Part shown: in pieces, positions 8,416 through 17,380 of the stretch
Layout: the number at the start of each line of letters is the position of its first letter
Position numbering within the stretch: the stretch's first letter is position 1
Assembly (NCBI RefSeq): GCF_000720185.1
Contig: NZ_JOIY01000026.1
Location: 52,918 to 116,917, forward strand
Length of the DNA: 64,000 nt
Direction of reading: 5' to 3'
Origin: Streptomyces sp. NRRL S-340
GTDB taxonomy: Bacteria; Actinomycetota; Actinomycetes; Streptomycetales; Streptomycetaceae
The notes under the pieces: model-generated
Told to the model about the DNA's origin: nothing
The model's database searches: none
The model's input: the letters and a program-made list of their open reading frames with translations, nothing else
Position numbers and translations under genes: made by a program

Positions 8416-9282
8416 TCACTGTCCGGTCGCGGCGGAGGCCTGGGCCTCGCCGCGCCGGCGGATCTGGCGGAACGTGTACTCGGCGAGGTCGTCGCCGGTG
8501 CGGAACACCTTGGTGTCCTTGGTCGTCACGTCCTTGCCGCCGGGGAAGCCGGTGAGGGTGAAGTAGGCGTAGCGGCCGTAGGAGTTGGTGGTGGAGCGGC
8601 AGACCGCGCCGTCGCAGAAGGCCTTGACGCCGCTGCCGGCGAGCGGCTCGACGATGCTCTTCTTGTCGGCCTGGCCCTTGGCCCTGGCGGCCTGTGCCTC
8701 GGTGTCGAAGACGGCGACGCCGACGGTGACCGCGATGCCGCCGCGGGTGTAGGTGGCGCGGATCAGGCGGGTGCAGCCGTTGCCGGTGAGGACCTTGGCG
8801 AGGGTGCCCTGGACGGCGGAGGCGCAGTCGCGGGTGTCGGCCGTGGGCCCCTTCTCGTAGACGGTCCGGTCCATGGTCAGCCGGGTGCCCCCGAAGAGGG
8901 TGCCGGGGCCGAGCGGGGCGGTGTCCTTCTTCGCGCTGGATATGAAGTCCTTCGGGTCCAGCGGCGGCGGTGCGCTGGTGGGTTCGAAGGAGGGACCGGA
9001 GGCCGAGCCGCTGGGCAGGGCGGCGGTGGGCTGCGGGGAGGCGTGGCCGCCGGATCCGCCGTCGGCCGAGATCACGGCGACGGCCACGGCCGCGCCGACG
9101 GCGACGGCGGCCAGCGCGCCCCCGCCGACGAACAGCAGCCGGCGCCGCTTGGCGCGCGTCTCGGAGGCCTCGGCGAGTGCCGCCCAGTCCGGGGTCCCGT
9201 CGCCGCCGTTCGACGGCTGCTGCGCGTTCGGTTTCCAGGGATCCCACTGGGACTGCGAGCCGCCCCCCTGCCCATAAGTCAT
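8416..9282 (-). CDS. Unrecognised single-span membrane protein
   Basis: A 288-residue protein of unknown role. Residues 1-45 are polar and Gln/Gly-rich (MTYGQGGGSQSQWDPWKPNA), followed by a positively charged KRRR and one membrane segment (about 50-72, LLFVGGGALAAVAVGAAVAV). A Pro/Ser-rich linker and an external domain of about 190 residues follow, with three cysteines (RDCAS, NGCTRL and FCDGAVCRS). The topology looks like N-in, C-out. ATG 9282 is chosen over ATG 9291 because a TAGGAT -10 box (9290-9295, minus strand) lies 7 nt upstream, implying a leaderless transcript. The external domain may sense or bind something, but the sequence does not show what. Confidence 0.8.
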   Translation of the reverse strand: MTYGQGGGSQSQWDPWKPNAQQPSNGGDGTPDWAALAEASETRAKRRRLLFVGGGALAAVAVGAAVAVAVISADGGSGGHASPQPTAALPSGSASGPSFEPTSAPPPLDPKDFISSAKKDTAPLGPGTLFGGTRLTMDRTVYEKGPTADTRDCASAVQGTLAKVLTGNGCTRLIRATYTRGGIAVTVGVAVFDTEAQAARAKGQADKKSIVEPLAGSGVKAFCDGAVCRSTTNSYGRYAYFTLTGFPGGKDVTTKDTKVFRTGDDLAEYTFRQIRRRGEAQASAATGQ

Positions 9283-9440
9283 GGGCGGCATCCTAACGGC
9301 GCCCCACGGCTCCCGGGCGCGCCGCGGGCCGCCGCGGCGGCCTCCCGTCCGCGGGCCGCGGGCGCCCGGGGCGGCCGGGCCGGGGCGGGGCGGACGTACA
9401 CTGGGGCGGAACAGGCGGGACCGGCGCGGCGGCCGTCGTT

Positions 9441-9470
9441 TTGACCCACGGTGTGCCGCCCGGGTAGTCT
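9441..9470 (+). promoter_or_regulatory. Vegetative-type promoter for rplM-rpsI
   Basis: TTGACC (9441-9446), an 18-nt spacer and TAGTCT (9465-9470) give a good HrdB-type promoter. The predicted leader is about 170 nt, long enough for L13 autoregulation or attenuation. Nothing else is seen in the 367-nt gap 9283-9649. Confidence 0.7.
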
Positions 9471-9649
9471 GCTTGTTCGTTGTGTATTGGCTTGGCTCTT
9501 CTCACGGACCCGGCCCTTACACCGGTCCACCGGGCCGATGACCAGCGACCAGCACGCGGTTTGCGTCACCGCTGTGCGGTCAGGGCTGTCGTGATCGTCT
9601 TCGGTGACCTTGTCAGGACCATTCACTGAAGAAGCGAAGGCTACGAACC

Positions 9650-10093
9650 GTGCGTACGTACAGCCCCAAGCCCGGCGACATCACGCGCCAGTGGCACGTC
9701 ATCGACGCCCAGGACGTCGTCCTGGGTCGCCTGGCGACCACCGCCGCCACCCTTCTGCGGGGTAAGCACAAGCCGATCTACGCGCCGCACGTCGACGCTG
9801 GTGACTTCGTCATCATCATCAACGCCGACAAGGTGCACCTCTCCGGCAACAAGCGGACCCAGAAGATGGCGTACCGCCACTCCGGCTACCCGGGCGGTCT
9901 GCGCTCCGTCCGCTACGACGACCTCCTCGCGAACAACCCGGAGAAGGCCGTCGAGAAGGCCGTCAAGGGCATGCTCCCCAAGAACTCCCTGGGCCGTCAG
10001 ATGCTCTCGAAGCTGAAGGTCTACAAGGGTGACCAGCACCCGCACGGCGCCCAGCAGCCGGTGCCGTTCGAGATCACCCAGGTCGCGCAGTAA
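9650..10093 (+). CDS. rplM: 50S ribosomal protein L13
   Basis: A 147-residue early-assembly protein of the large subunit. It starts at GTG 9650 ([20 protein letters not shown]) and contains [11 protein letters not shown] and [13 protein letters not shown], all typical L13. It forms the usual rplM-rpsI operon with the next gene, 42 nt away. Confidence 0.98.
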   Translation: MRTYSPKPGDITRQWHVIDAQDVVLGRLATTAATLLRGKHKPIYAPHVDAGDFVIIINADKVHLSGNKRTQKMAYRHSGYPGGLRSVRYDDLLANNPEKAVEKAVKGMLPKNSLGRQMLSKLKVYKGDQHPHGAQQPVPFEITQVAQ

Positions 10094-10135
10094 GTCCGGC
10101 CACCCCCTAAGACTGAACAGAATCTGAGGAGAATC

Positions 10136-10648
10136 GTGGCCGAGACCACTGCCGAGCAGCCGATCGAAGAGATCGACATCGAGAGCTACACCACCGAGTC
10201 CGAGGTCCCCGTCGAGGGCGAGTACACCTCGGAGTCCATGGCCTCCCGCTTCGGCGAGCCGCAGCCGGCCGCCGGCCTGGGCCGCCGCAAGAACGCCATC
10301 GCCCGCGTCCGGATCGTCCCGGGCACCGGCAAGTGGAAGATCAACGGTCGCACCCTCGAGGACTACTTCCCGAACAAGGTGCACCAGCAGGAAGTCAACG
10401 AGCCCTTCAAGGTGCTGGAGCTCGAGGGCCGTTACGACGTCGTCGCCCGCATCTCCGGTGGCGGTGTGTCCGGCCAGGCCGGCGCCCTCCGTCTCGGTGT
10501 CGCCCGCGCCCTGAACGAGGCCGACGTCGACAACAACCGCGGCCCGCTCAAGAAGGCCGGCTTCCTCAAGCGCGACGACCGTGCGGTCGAGCGCAAGAAG
10601 GCCGGTCTCAAGAAGGCCCGCAAGGCTCCGCAGTACAGCAAGCGCTAA
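10136..10648 (+). CDS. rpsI: 30S ribosomal protein S9
   Basis: A head protein of the small subunit whose C-terminal tail reaches the P-site tRNA; the tail APQYSKR is intact. It has 170 residues against about 130 in E. coli. The extra length is an acidic N-terminal extension of about 40 residues ([20 protein letters not shown]) before the S9 fold begins at [19 protein letters not shown]. Such extensions are usual in actinomycetes. GTG 10136 follows TGAGGAGAATC. Confidence 0.98.
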   Translation: MAETTAEQPIEEIDIESYTTESEVPVEGEYTSESMASRFGEPQPAAGLGRRKNAIARVRIVPGTGKWKINGRTLEDYFPNKVHQQEVNEPFKVLELEGRYDVVARISGGGVSGQAGALRLGVARALNEADVDNNRGPLKKAGFLKRDDRAVERKKAGLKKARKAPQYSKR

Positions 10649-10677
10649 TCAGCCGCTGCCTGCGGACAGGCCTACTC

Positions 10678-10719
10678 CGAACGCCCCGGCGGCACGCCAC
10701 TGTGCCGCCGGGGCGTTCG
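10678..10719 (+). terminator. Terminator of rplM-rpsI
   Basis: An 18-bp stem starting CGAACGCCCCGG and ending CCGGGGCGTTCG, a 6-nt loop and a short T tract. A strong rho-independent-type terminator. Confidence 0.85.
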
Positions 10720-10924
10720 TTTATCACCGGCCTTGGGCGTATAACGGCACAAGGTGCTCAGGTGCTCAGGTGCTCAGCAGCTCAGCCGTTCAGCGGCTGG
10801 TGTGATCGGATGCCCGGCTCAGGGATCCGCGGACGCACCGAGAACATCGAACCCAGTGAATGGTGAACGCGCGCTGAAAACCTCGGCACGGCTTCACGAA
10901 CTGACGCTTCCTCAAGGAGGACAA

Positions 10925-12283
10925 GTGGGACGACTCTTCGGCACGGACGGCGTGCGTGGTGTCGCCAACGCGGACCTGACCGCCGAGATGGCGCTCGGCC
11001 TGTCCGTCGCCGCGGCGCACGTACTGGCCGAGGCGGGCACCTTCGAGGGGCACCGCCCGAAGGCCGTGGTCGGCCGGGACCCGCGCGCCTCCGGTGAGTT
11101 CCTGGAGGCCGCCGTGGTCGCGGGCCTGGCCAGCGCCGGCGTGGACGTGCTGCGGGTCGGCGTGCTGCCGACGCCCGCCGTGGCGTACCTGACCGGCTCG
11201 CTCGGCGCGGACCTCGGCGTGATGCTGTCGGCCAGCCACAACGCCATGCCGGACAACGGCGTCAAGTTCTTCGCCCGCGGCGGCCACAAGCTCGCCGACG
11301 AGCTGGAGGACCGCATCGAGAAGGTCTACGAGGAGCACCGCACCGGCGCGCCCTGGGACCGTCCGACCGGCGCGGGCGTCGGCCGGGTCCGCGACTACGA
11401 CGAGGGCTTCGACAAGTACGTCGCCCATCTCGTCGGTGTCCTCCCGAACCGGCTCGACGGGCTGAAGATCGTCCTGGACGAGGCGCACGGCGCCGCCGCC
11501 CGGGTCTCGCCCGAGGCGTTCGCGCGGGCCGGTGCCGAGGTGATCACCATCGGGGCCGAACCCGACGGCCTCAACATCAACGACGGCTGCGGCTCCACCC
11601 ACCTGGGGCAGCTGAAGGCCGCCGTCGTCGCGCACGGCGCCCACCTCGGCATCGCGCACGACGGCGACGCCGACCGCTGTCTGGCCGTGGACCACACCGG
11701 CGACGAGGTCGACGGCGACCAGATCCTGGCCGTGCTCGCGCTGGCGATGCGGGAGCGTTCCGCGCTGCGCTCCGACACCGTCGTCGCGACCGTGATGTCC
11801 AACCTGGGCTTCAAGCTGGCCATGGAGCGTGAGGGCATCCACCTCGTGCAGACCGCCGTCGGCGACCGCTACGTCCTGGAGGAGATGAAGTCCGGTGGCT
11901 TCGCCCTCGGCGGCGAGCAGTCCGGCCACGTCATCATCCTCGACCACGCCACCACCGGCGACGGCACGCTCACGGGTCTGATGCTGGCCGCCCGGGTCGC
12001 CGCGACCGGCCGTACGCTGCGGGAGCTGGCGGGGGTGATGCAGCGCCTGCCGCAGGTCCTCATCAACGTCCCCGACGTCGACAGGTCCCGGGTGAAGACC
12101 TCCGCGGACCTGGCCACGGCGGTCGCCGAGGCCGAACACGAGCTGGGCGAGACCGGACGCGTGCTGCTGCGCCCCTCGGGCACCGAGCCGCTGGTGCGCG
12201 TGATGGTCGAGGCCGCGGACATCGAGCAGGCCCGCTCGGTGGCGGGGCGGCTGGCGGACGCGGTGAAGTCGGCCCTGGGCTGA
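10925..12283 (+). CDS. glmM: Phosphoglucosamine mutase
   Basis: Converts glucosamine-6-phosphate to glucosamine-1-phosphate on the way to UDP-GlcNAc for peptidoglycan. It has 452 residues. It starts [17 protein letters not shown], carries the phosphoserine loop [13 protein letters not shown], the metal loop [11 protein letters not shown] and the sugar-binding loop GGEQSGHVI, and ends with the phosphate-binding [12 protein letters not shown]. The ribosome site AAGGAGG at 10914-10920 fixes GTG 10925. glmS lies 2.4 kb downstream, so both amino-sugar steps are in this block. Just upstream (10754-10795) are short GTGCTCAG repeats in non-coding DNA. Confidence 0.97.
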   Translation: MGRLFGTDGVRGVANADLTAEMALGLSVAAAHVLAEAGTFEGHRPKAVVGRDPRASGEFLEAAVVAGLASAGVDVLRVGVLPTPAVAYLTGSLGADLGVMLSASHNAMPDNGVKFFARGGHKLADELEDRIEKVYEEHRTGAPWDRPTGAGVGRVRDYDEGFDKYVAHLVGVLPNRLDGLKIVLDEAHGAAARVSPEAFARAGAEVITIGAEPDGLNINDGCGSTHLGQLKAAVVAHGAHLGIAHDGDADRCLAVDHTGDEVDGDQILAVLALAMRERSALRSDTVVATVMSNLGFKLAMEREGIHLVQTAVGDRYVLEEMKSGGFALGGEQSGHVIILDHATTGDGTLTGLMLAARVAATGRTLRELAGVMQRLPQVLINVPDVDRSRVKTSADLATAVAEAEHELGETGRVLLRPSGTEPLVRVMVEAADIEQARSVAGRLADAVKSALG

Positions 12284-12339
12284 GCACCGGAGGGTGGTAC
12301 CGCGTGACCGCCCCGTTCCCGTCCGGCGGTTCACCGTGT

Positions 12340-12405
12340 GAGCGTGCCGGTCGGGTGCGAGGCGGCTTCCCGGAGCGTGCCGGTCGGGTGCGAGGCGGCT
12401 TCCCG
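12340..12405 (+). repeat. Perfect 33-bp tandem duplication
   Basis: Two identical 33-bp units (12340-12372 and 12373-12405, starting GAGCGTGCCGGTCGGGTGCG) and the start of a degenerate third. They lie in the 138-nt gap between the converging ends of glmM and the DUF389 gene. Confidence 0.9.
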
Positions 12406-12421
12406 CGTGAGCGTCCCGCTG

Positions 12422-13366
12422 CTATCCGGCGGTCTTCCGCATCCGTGCCCGCTGCGTCGACCACAGCCACTTCTGGAAGAGCAGGGTGAGGGTGCCGGCG
12501 AGGACGATGCCGAGCAGGTTCAGCAGCAGCTGCTTGCTGGAGCCCCAGGTCTGGGCGGTGTCGCCGTAGGCGAAGGCGACGGCCGCGTTCGCGGCCGCCG
12601 GGACGGTGGTCACGGAGATGGCGACACCGACCAGGGCGCCGGACTTGGCCGAGGTCAGCGACAGCGTGCCGGCGATCCCGGCGAGGACCGCCACCACGAA
12701 GGAGAACCAGTCGGGGGCGTACACGAAGCCGGTGCTGGGCCGCGGGCCCTCCAGCTGCGCCTTGCTGAACAGGCCGACGGCGTCCATGAGCAGGCTGAAG
12801 CCCACGGTCACGGCCATGGCCAGCGCGAACCCCGCCAGCAGCGCCACCAGGGAGCGCAGCGCCAGTCGGGGTGCCCGGCGCACCAGCGCCGTGCTGATGC
12901 CGGCCAGCGGTCCGAACTCCGGTCCCACCGCCATCGCGCCGACGATGAGGACGGCGTTGTCGAGCACCACGCCGCAGGCGGCGATCATCGTGGCCAGCGT
13001 GATGAACGCGAGGTAGGTGATCGACAGCGTCGACTCCTCGTGGGTGGCCTCGGTCAGCTCCTCCCACAGCACCGCGTCAGCGGCCTCGCCCGGCGCCTCC
13101 TCCTCGGCCCTGTCGGCCCGGTCGGACAGCGACAGGTCGATGCTCTCCACGGCGATGGAGCCGGTCCGGTCGATGCCCAACTCCCTCAGACCTCCGAGGA
13201 GTTCGTCGGCGGCCTCCCGGGCGACGTCGCACATGACCACGTCACCGGAGGGGCTGCGGGCCGCGCCCGGCAGCACGACGAGGTGCGCGGTGCCGACCGT
13301 CCGGTGGATCAGCCCCGCCACCTCGTCGGTGCGGTCGGCGGGGGTGATCAGTCGCAGATGCAGCAT
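12422..13366 (-). CDS. DUF389 family membrane protein
   Basis: A 314-residue protein of the DUF389 family, whose biochemical role is not established. The soluble N-terminal part (about 1-110) begins MLHLRLITPADRTDEVAGLI. About six membrane segments follow, with hallmark stretches STLSITYLAFITLATMIAAC and AVLIVGAMAVGPEFGPLAGI. A TACGCT -10 box on the minus strand (13374-13379) lies 7 nt before ATG 13366, suggesting a leaderless transcript. It points the same way as coaA's end but has its own promoter. Confidence 0.88.
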   Translation of the reverse strand: MLHLRLITPADRTDEVAGLIHRTVGTAHLVVLPGAARSPSGDVVMCDVAREAADELLGGLRELGIDRTGSIAVESIDLSLSDRADRAEEEAPGEAADAVLWEELTEATHEESTLSITYLAFITLATMIAACGVVLDNAVLIVGAMAVGPEFGPLAGISTALVRRAPRLALRSLVALLAGFALAMAVTVGFSLLMDAVGLFSKAQLEGPRPSTGFVYAPDWFSFVVAVLAGIAGTLSLTSAKSGALVGVAISVTTVPAAANAAVAFAYGDTAQTWGSSKQLLLNLLGIVLAGTLTLLFQKWLWSTQRARMRKTAG

Positions 13367-13394
13367 GCAGGGCAGCGTAGACGCCCCGCCGCGG

Positions 13395-14384
13395 TCACAG
13401 CTTCCGCAGCCGCAGCCGCTGCACCTTGTGGTCGGGCCCCTTGCGCACGACGAGCGTGGCCCGGCCGCGGGTGGGGGCGATGTTCTCCACCAGGTTGGGC
13501 CGGTTGATGGTCCGCCACATGGTGCGGGCGTAGTCGAGGGCCTCGTCCTCGGAGACCTGGGTGTACTTGCGGAAGTACGAGGAGGGGTCCTGGAAGGCGG
13601 TGTCGCGCAGCTTGCGGAACCGGTTCAGGTACCAGCGCTCGACGTCCTCGGTGCGGGCGTCGACGTACACGCTGAAGTCGAAGTAGTCGGCGAGCCCGAC
13701 CCGGGTGCGGCCGTCCTGGCCGGGCAGCGCGGGCTGCAGGACGTTGAGGCCCTCCACGATCAGGATGTCGGGGCGGCGCACGGTGAGCTTCTCGCCGGGC
13801 ACGATGTCGTAGATCAGGTGCGAGTAGACGGGAGCGGTGACCTCCGCCTTCCCCGCCTTCACGTCGGCGACGAACCGGGTGAGCGCCCGGCGGTCGTACG
13901 ACTCCGGGAACCCCTTGCGGGCCATCAGGCCGCGTGCCTGGAGTTCGCGCGTCGGCAGCAGGAACCCGTCGGTGGTCACCCGCTCCACGCGCGGATGCTC
14001 GGGCCAGCGCGACAGCAGCGCCTGGAGCAGCCGGGCCACGGTCGACTTGCCGACGGCGACCGATCCCGCCACCCCTATGACGAAGGGGGTGCCGGACTGG
14101 GAGCCCTGCTCGCCGAGGAACCTGTTCAGCGCGCCGCGCAGCCCGTCGGTCGCGCCGACGTACAGATTGAGCAGCCGGGACAGCGGCAGGTACACGTCCC
14201 GCACCTCGTCGAGGTCGATGACGTCCCCGAGCCCGCGCACCCGTTCCACCTCCTCCGCGGTGAGCGGCAGCGGCGTCTTGTCGCGCAGCGCACTCCACTC
14301 GGCACGGGTGAGGTCGACATAGGGAGTCGCCTCCGGCCTGGGCCGGTGGGCGCTCCGGGGCATCGAGGGGACCGGAGAGATCAC
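13395..14384 (-). CDS. coaA: Pantothenate kinase, type I
   Basis: Phosphorylates pantothenate with ATP, the committed and usually CoA-inhibited step of CoA synthesis. At 329 residues it matches the prokaryotic type I family. Walker A is [17 protein letters not shown] (about residue 102-118). [11 protein letters not shown] and [10 protein letters not shown] follow, and DFSVYVDA is the conserved core. GTG 14384 is favoured by a TAACAA hexamer (14391-14396, minus strand) 6 nt upstream, consistent with a leaderless mRNA; ATG 14363 is the alternative. Its promoter faces away from that of glmS. Confidence 0.95.
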   Translation of the reverse strand: MISPVPSMPRSAHRPRPEATPYVDLTRAEWSALRDKTPLPLTAEEVERVRGLGDVIDLDEVRDVYLPLSRLLNLYVGATDGLRGALNRFLGEQGSQSGTPFVIGVAGSVAVGKSTVARLLQALLSRWPEHPRVERVTTDGFLLPTRELQARGLMARKGFPESYDRRALTRFVADVKAGKAEVTAPVYSHLIYDIVPGEKLTVRRPDILIVEGLNVLQPALPGQDGRTRVGLADYFDFSVYVDARTEDVERWYLNRFRKLRDTAFQDPSSYFRKYTQVSEDEALDYARTMWRTINRPNLVENIAPTRGRATLVVRKGPDHKVQRLRLRKL

Positions 14385-14492
14385 AGTCCATTGTTAACGG
14401 AGTTCGAACGGCGTGGGGGGTGGGGTGGGTCACGTGGACGTGCCCGCGTCACGCCGGCGTCACGATCGGACACCGGCCGGCGGTACGGCCGG

Positions 14493-14582
14493 CCACCTGC
14501 GGGGCCGCTGTGCCACGGGCGGCGGCTCACCGAGCCGCCACCTGCGGGGCCGCTGTGCCACGGGCGGCGGCTCACCGAGCCG
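14493..14582 (+). repeat. Perfect 45-bp tandem duplication containing hairpins
   Basis: Two identical 45-bp units (14493-14537, 14538-14582), each with the palindrome GGCGGCTC-ACC-GAGCCGC. They sit in the 334-nt divergent gap between coaA and glmS. No gene is seen in the gap. Confidence 0.9.
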
Positions 14583-14718
14583 CGGTGACGGCGTGTGGGC
14601 CACCGCCGGAGGCCGTACGGTCCTGGGCCGCGAGACCCTTCGTACCCCGGCGGGAATTTCCGATTTCGGGCACGGAGAGGCGGGTTCCGTCGGCTGACGG
14701 GCCGTAGGCTGCGGAGCC

Positions 14719-16566
14719 ATGTGCGGAATCGTGGGATATGTGGGTTCGCAGTCGGCGCTCGACGTCGTGATGGCCGGGCTGAAGCGGCTGGAGTACCGGG
14801 GGTACGACTCGGCGGGTGTCGCCGTGCTCGCGGACGGCGGCCTCGCGGCGGCCAAGAAGGCCGGAAAGCTGGTCAACCTGGACAAGGAGCTGGTCGAACG
14901 GCCGCTGCCGACCGGCTCCACCGGCATCGGGCACACCCGCTGGGCCACCCACGGCGGCCCCACGGACGCGAACGCCCACCCGCACCTCGACAACGCCGGA
15001 CGCGTCGCCGTGGTCCACAACGGCATCATCGAGAACTTCGCCCTGCTGCGGGCGGAGCTGGCCGAGCGCGGGCACGAACTGGCCTCCGAGACCGACACCG
15101 AGGTCGTCGCGCACCTGCTGGCCGAGGAGTTCTCCTCCTGCGCCGACCTCGCCGAGGCCATGCGCCTGGTGTGCCGGCGCCTGGAGGGCGCCTTCACTCT
15201 CGTCGCCGTGCACGCCGACGCGCCCGGCGTGGTCGTCGGCGCCCGCCGCAACTCCCCGCTCGTGGTGGGCGTCGGCGAGGGCGAGTCCTTCCTCGCCTCC
15301 GACGTCGCCGCGTTCATCGCCCACACCCGCTCCGCGATCGAACTCGGCCAGGACCAGGTCGTCGAACTGCGCCGGGACGGCGTCACCGTCACCGGCTTCG
15401 ACGGGCGGCCCGCCGAGGTCCGCTCCTACAACGTCGACTGGGACGCCGCGGCCGCCGAGAAGGGCGGTTACGACTACTTCATGCTCAAGGAGATCGCCGA
15501 GCAGCCCAAGGCGGTCGCCGACACCCTCCTCGGCCGCATCGACGCCGCCGGCTCCCTGACCCTGGACGAGGTGCGGATCAGCGCCGCCGAACTGCGCGAG
15601 ACGGACAAGGTCGTCATCATCGCCTGCGGCACGGCCTTCCACGCGGGCATGATCGCCAAGTACGCCATCGAGCACTGGACCCGCATCCCCTGCGAGGTCG
15701 AACTCGCCAGCGAGTTCCGCTACCGGGACCCCATCCTGGACGCCCAGACCCTGGTCGTCGCCATCTCCCAGTCCGGCGAGACCATGGACACCCTGATGGC
15801 GCTGCGCCACGCCCGCGAGCAGGGCGCCAAGGTCCTCGCCATCTGCAACACCAACGGCTCCACCATCCCGCGCGAGTCCGACGCGGTGCTGTACACCCAC
15901 GCCGGACCCGAGGTCGCCGTCGCCTCCACCAAGGCCTTCCTCACCCAGCTCGTCGCCTGCTACCTCGTCGCCCTCTACCTCGGTCAGGTGCGCGGCACCA
16001 AGTGGGGCGACGAGATCCGCGCCGTCATCCGCGACCTCTCGCAGATCGGCGGCGCGGTGGAGCGCGTCCTGGACACGATGGAGCCGGTACGGGAACTCGC
16101 CCGCTCCCTCGCCGGCAAGAACACGGTGCTCTTCCTCGGGCGGCACGTCGGCTATCCCGTGGCCCTGGAGGGCGCGCTCAAGCTCAAGGAACTCGCCTAC
16201 ATGCACGCCGAGGGCTTCGCGGCGGGCGAGCTGAAGCACGGCCCGATCGCGCTGATCGACGAGGACCTGCCCGTCGTCGTGGTCGTCCCGTCCCCGCGCG
16301 GCCGGTCCCTGCTCCACGACAAGATCGTCTCCAACATCCAGGAGATCCGGGCGAGGGGTGCGCGCACGATCGTGATCGCCGAGGAGGGCGACGAGGCGGT
16401 CGTCCCCTACGCCGACCACCTCATCCGCATCCCCGCCACTCCGACCCTGCTCCAGCCGCTGGTCGCGACGGTGCCGTTGCAGGTCTTCGCCTGCGAACTG
16501 GCCACCGCCCGGGGCAACGAGGTGGACCAGCCGCGCAACCTCGCGAAGTCGGTGACGGTGGAGTAG
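14719..16566 (+). CDS. glmS: Glutamine--fructose-6-phosphate aminotransferase (isomerising)
   Basis: Makes glucosamine-6-phosphate from fructose-6-phosphate and glutamine, the first step to UDP-GlcNAc. It has 615 residues. The Ntn glutaminase domain begins with the catalytic Cys (MCGIVGYVGSQSALDVVMAG). Two SIS domains follow (about 290-430 and 465-600) with FRYRDPILDAQTLVVAISQS and ELKHGPIALIDEDLP. It ends in NLAKSVTVE, the closing helix. A TAGGCT box at 14705-14710 leaves 8 nt to ATG 14719, implying a leaderless mRNA. No glmS ribozyme is visible. It works directly upstream of GlmM in the pathway. Confidence 0.97.
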   Translation: MCGIVGYVGSQSALDVVMAGLKRLEYRGYDSAGVAVLADGGLAAAKKAGKLVNLDKELVERPLPTGSTGIGHTRWATHGGPTDANAHPHLDNAGRVAVVHNGIIENFALLRAELAERGHELASETDTEVVAHLLAEEFSSCADLAEAMRLVCRRLEGAFTLVAVHADAPGVVVGARRNSPLVVGVGEGESFLASDVAAFIAHTRSAIELGQDQVVELRRDGVTVTGFDGRPAEVRSYNVDWDAAAAEKGGYDYFMLKEIAEQPKAVADTLLGRIDAAGSLTLDEVRISAAELRETDKVVIIACGTAFHAGMIAKYAIEHWTRIPCEVELASEFRYRDPILDAQTLVVAISQSGETMDTLMALRHAREQGAKVLAICNTNGSTIPRESDAVLYTHAGPEVAVASTKAFLTQLVACYLVALYLGQVRGTKWGDEIRAVIRDLSQIGGAVERVLDTMEPVRELARSLAGKNTVLFLGRHVGYPVALEGALKLKELAYMHAEGFAAGELKHGPIALIDEDLPVVVVVPSPRGRSLLHDKIVSNIQEIRARGARTIVIAEEGDEAVVPYADHLIRIPATPTLLQPLVATVPLQVFACELATARGNEVDQPRNLAKSVTVE

Positions 16567-16710
16567 CCGTCCGGGGGCGCACGGCTGCGGTGCGGGGCCC
16601 GGCGGGAGGGCGGCGATGAATTTCCGCGCCGCTGTCAGTCCTATGGGCAATAGTTGTCAGTCGTGGGAGCGACAACGCCCAACGCCCCGGCACCGAAAGG
16701 ACGTTCCGCC

Positions 16711-16923
16711 ATGACCGCACCCGTCAAGGGCCCCGCCAGCTACTTCCCGTCCATCGAGAAGAAGTACGGCCGGCCGATCGCCGAGTGGCAGGAACTCGTC
16801 CGTTCCTCGCCGCTGACCAAGCACATGGAACTCGTCGGCTGGCTCAAGTCCGAGCACGGAATGGGCCACGGGCACGCCAACGCGCTGGTGGCCCACACCC
16901 TCGCCGAGGACAGCGCCGGGTGA
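16711..16923 (+). CDS. DUF4287 domain-containing small protein
   Basis: A 70-residue protein of the DUF4287 type, with no known enzymatic role. Recognisable features are SYFPSIEKKYGRPIAEWQEL and the helix-turn-helix-like ELVGWLKSEHGMGHGHANAL. The region with H and G residues after K-SEH is the conserved core. GAAAGG at 16694-16699 supports ATG 16711 over an in-frame ATG at 16654. It stands alone between glmS and acpS. Confidence 0.85.
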   Translation: MTAPVKGPASYFPSIEKKYGRPIAEWQELVRSSPLTKHMELVGWLKSEHGMGHGHANALVAHTLAEDSAG

Positions 16924-16957
16924 CCACCCGGCGGGCGCGCACCCGTAGGGTCGTCCC

Positions 16958-17329
16958 ATGAGCATCATCGGGGTCGGCATCGACGTGGCCGAGATCGACC
17001 GGTTCGCGGCGTCGCTGGAGCGGACGCCCGCACTGGTCCGGCGGCTCTTCGTGGAACGCGAGCTGCTGCTGCCGAGCGGGGAGCGGCGGGGCATGGCCTC
17101 GCTGGCCGCCCGGTTCGCCGCGAAGGAGGCCGTCGCCAAGGCGCTGGGCGCCCCGGCCGGGCTGCTGTGGACGGACGCGGAGGTGTACGTCGAGGACAGC
17201 GGGCGGCCGCGGCTGCGGGTGAAGGGCTCGGTGGCGGCGCGGGCCGCCGAACTCGGCGTACGGTCCTGGCACCTCTCGCTCAGCCACGACGCGGGGGTGG
17301 CCTCCGCGGTGGTGATCGCGGAGGGGTAG
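16958..17329 (+). CDS. acpS: Holo-[acyl-carrier-protein] synthase
   Basis: Transfers 4'-phosphopantetheine from CoA to a serine of acyl carrier protein, and in streptomycetes also to some polyketide carrier proteins. It has 123 residues. The metal-binding motifs are [13 protein letters not shown] and [28 protein letters not shown] is the C-terminal motif. A TAGGGT box at 16946-16951 lies 6 nt before ATG 16958, so the mRNA is probably leaderless. coaA, needed for its substrate CoA, is 2.6 kb upstream. Confidence 0.96.
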   Translation: MSIIGVGIDVAEIDRFAASLERTPALVRRLFVERELLLPSGERRGMASLAARFAAKEAVAKALGAPAGLLWTDAEVYVEDSGRPRLRVKGSVAARAAELGVRSWHLSLSHDAGVASAVVIAEG

Positions 17330-17380
17330 CCGGAGCGGGCCCGCGGAACGGGGTGGGGCGGCGCGTTTCCTGGCACGCCG

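Noticed and set aside
14583..14718. A glmS ribozyme
   Set aside because: The gap to the -10 box is too short, and the start lies 8 nt after that box, so there is no room for the ribozyme in the mRNA.
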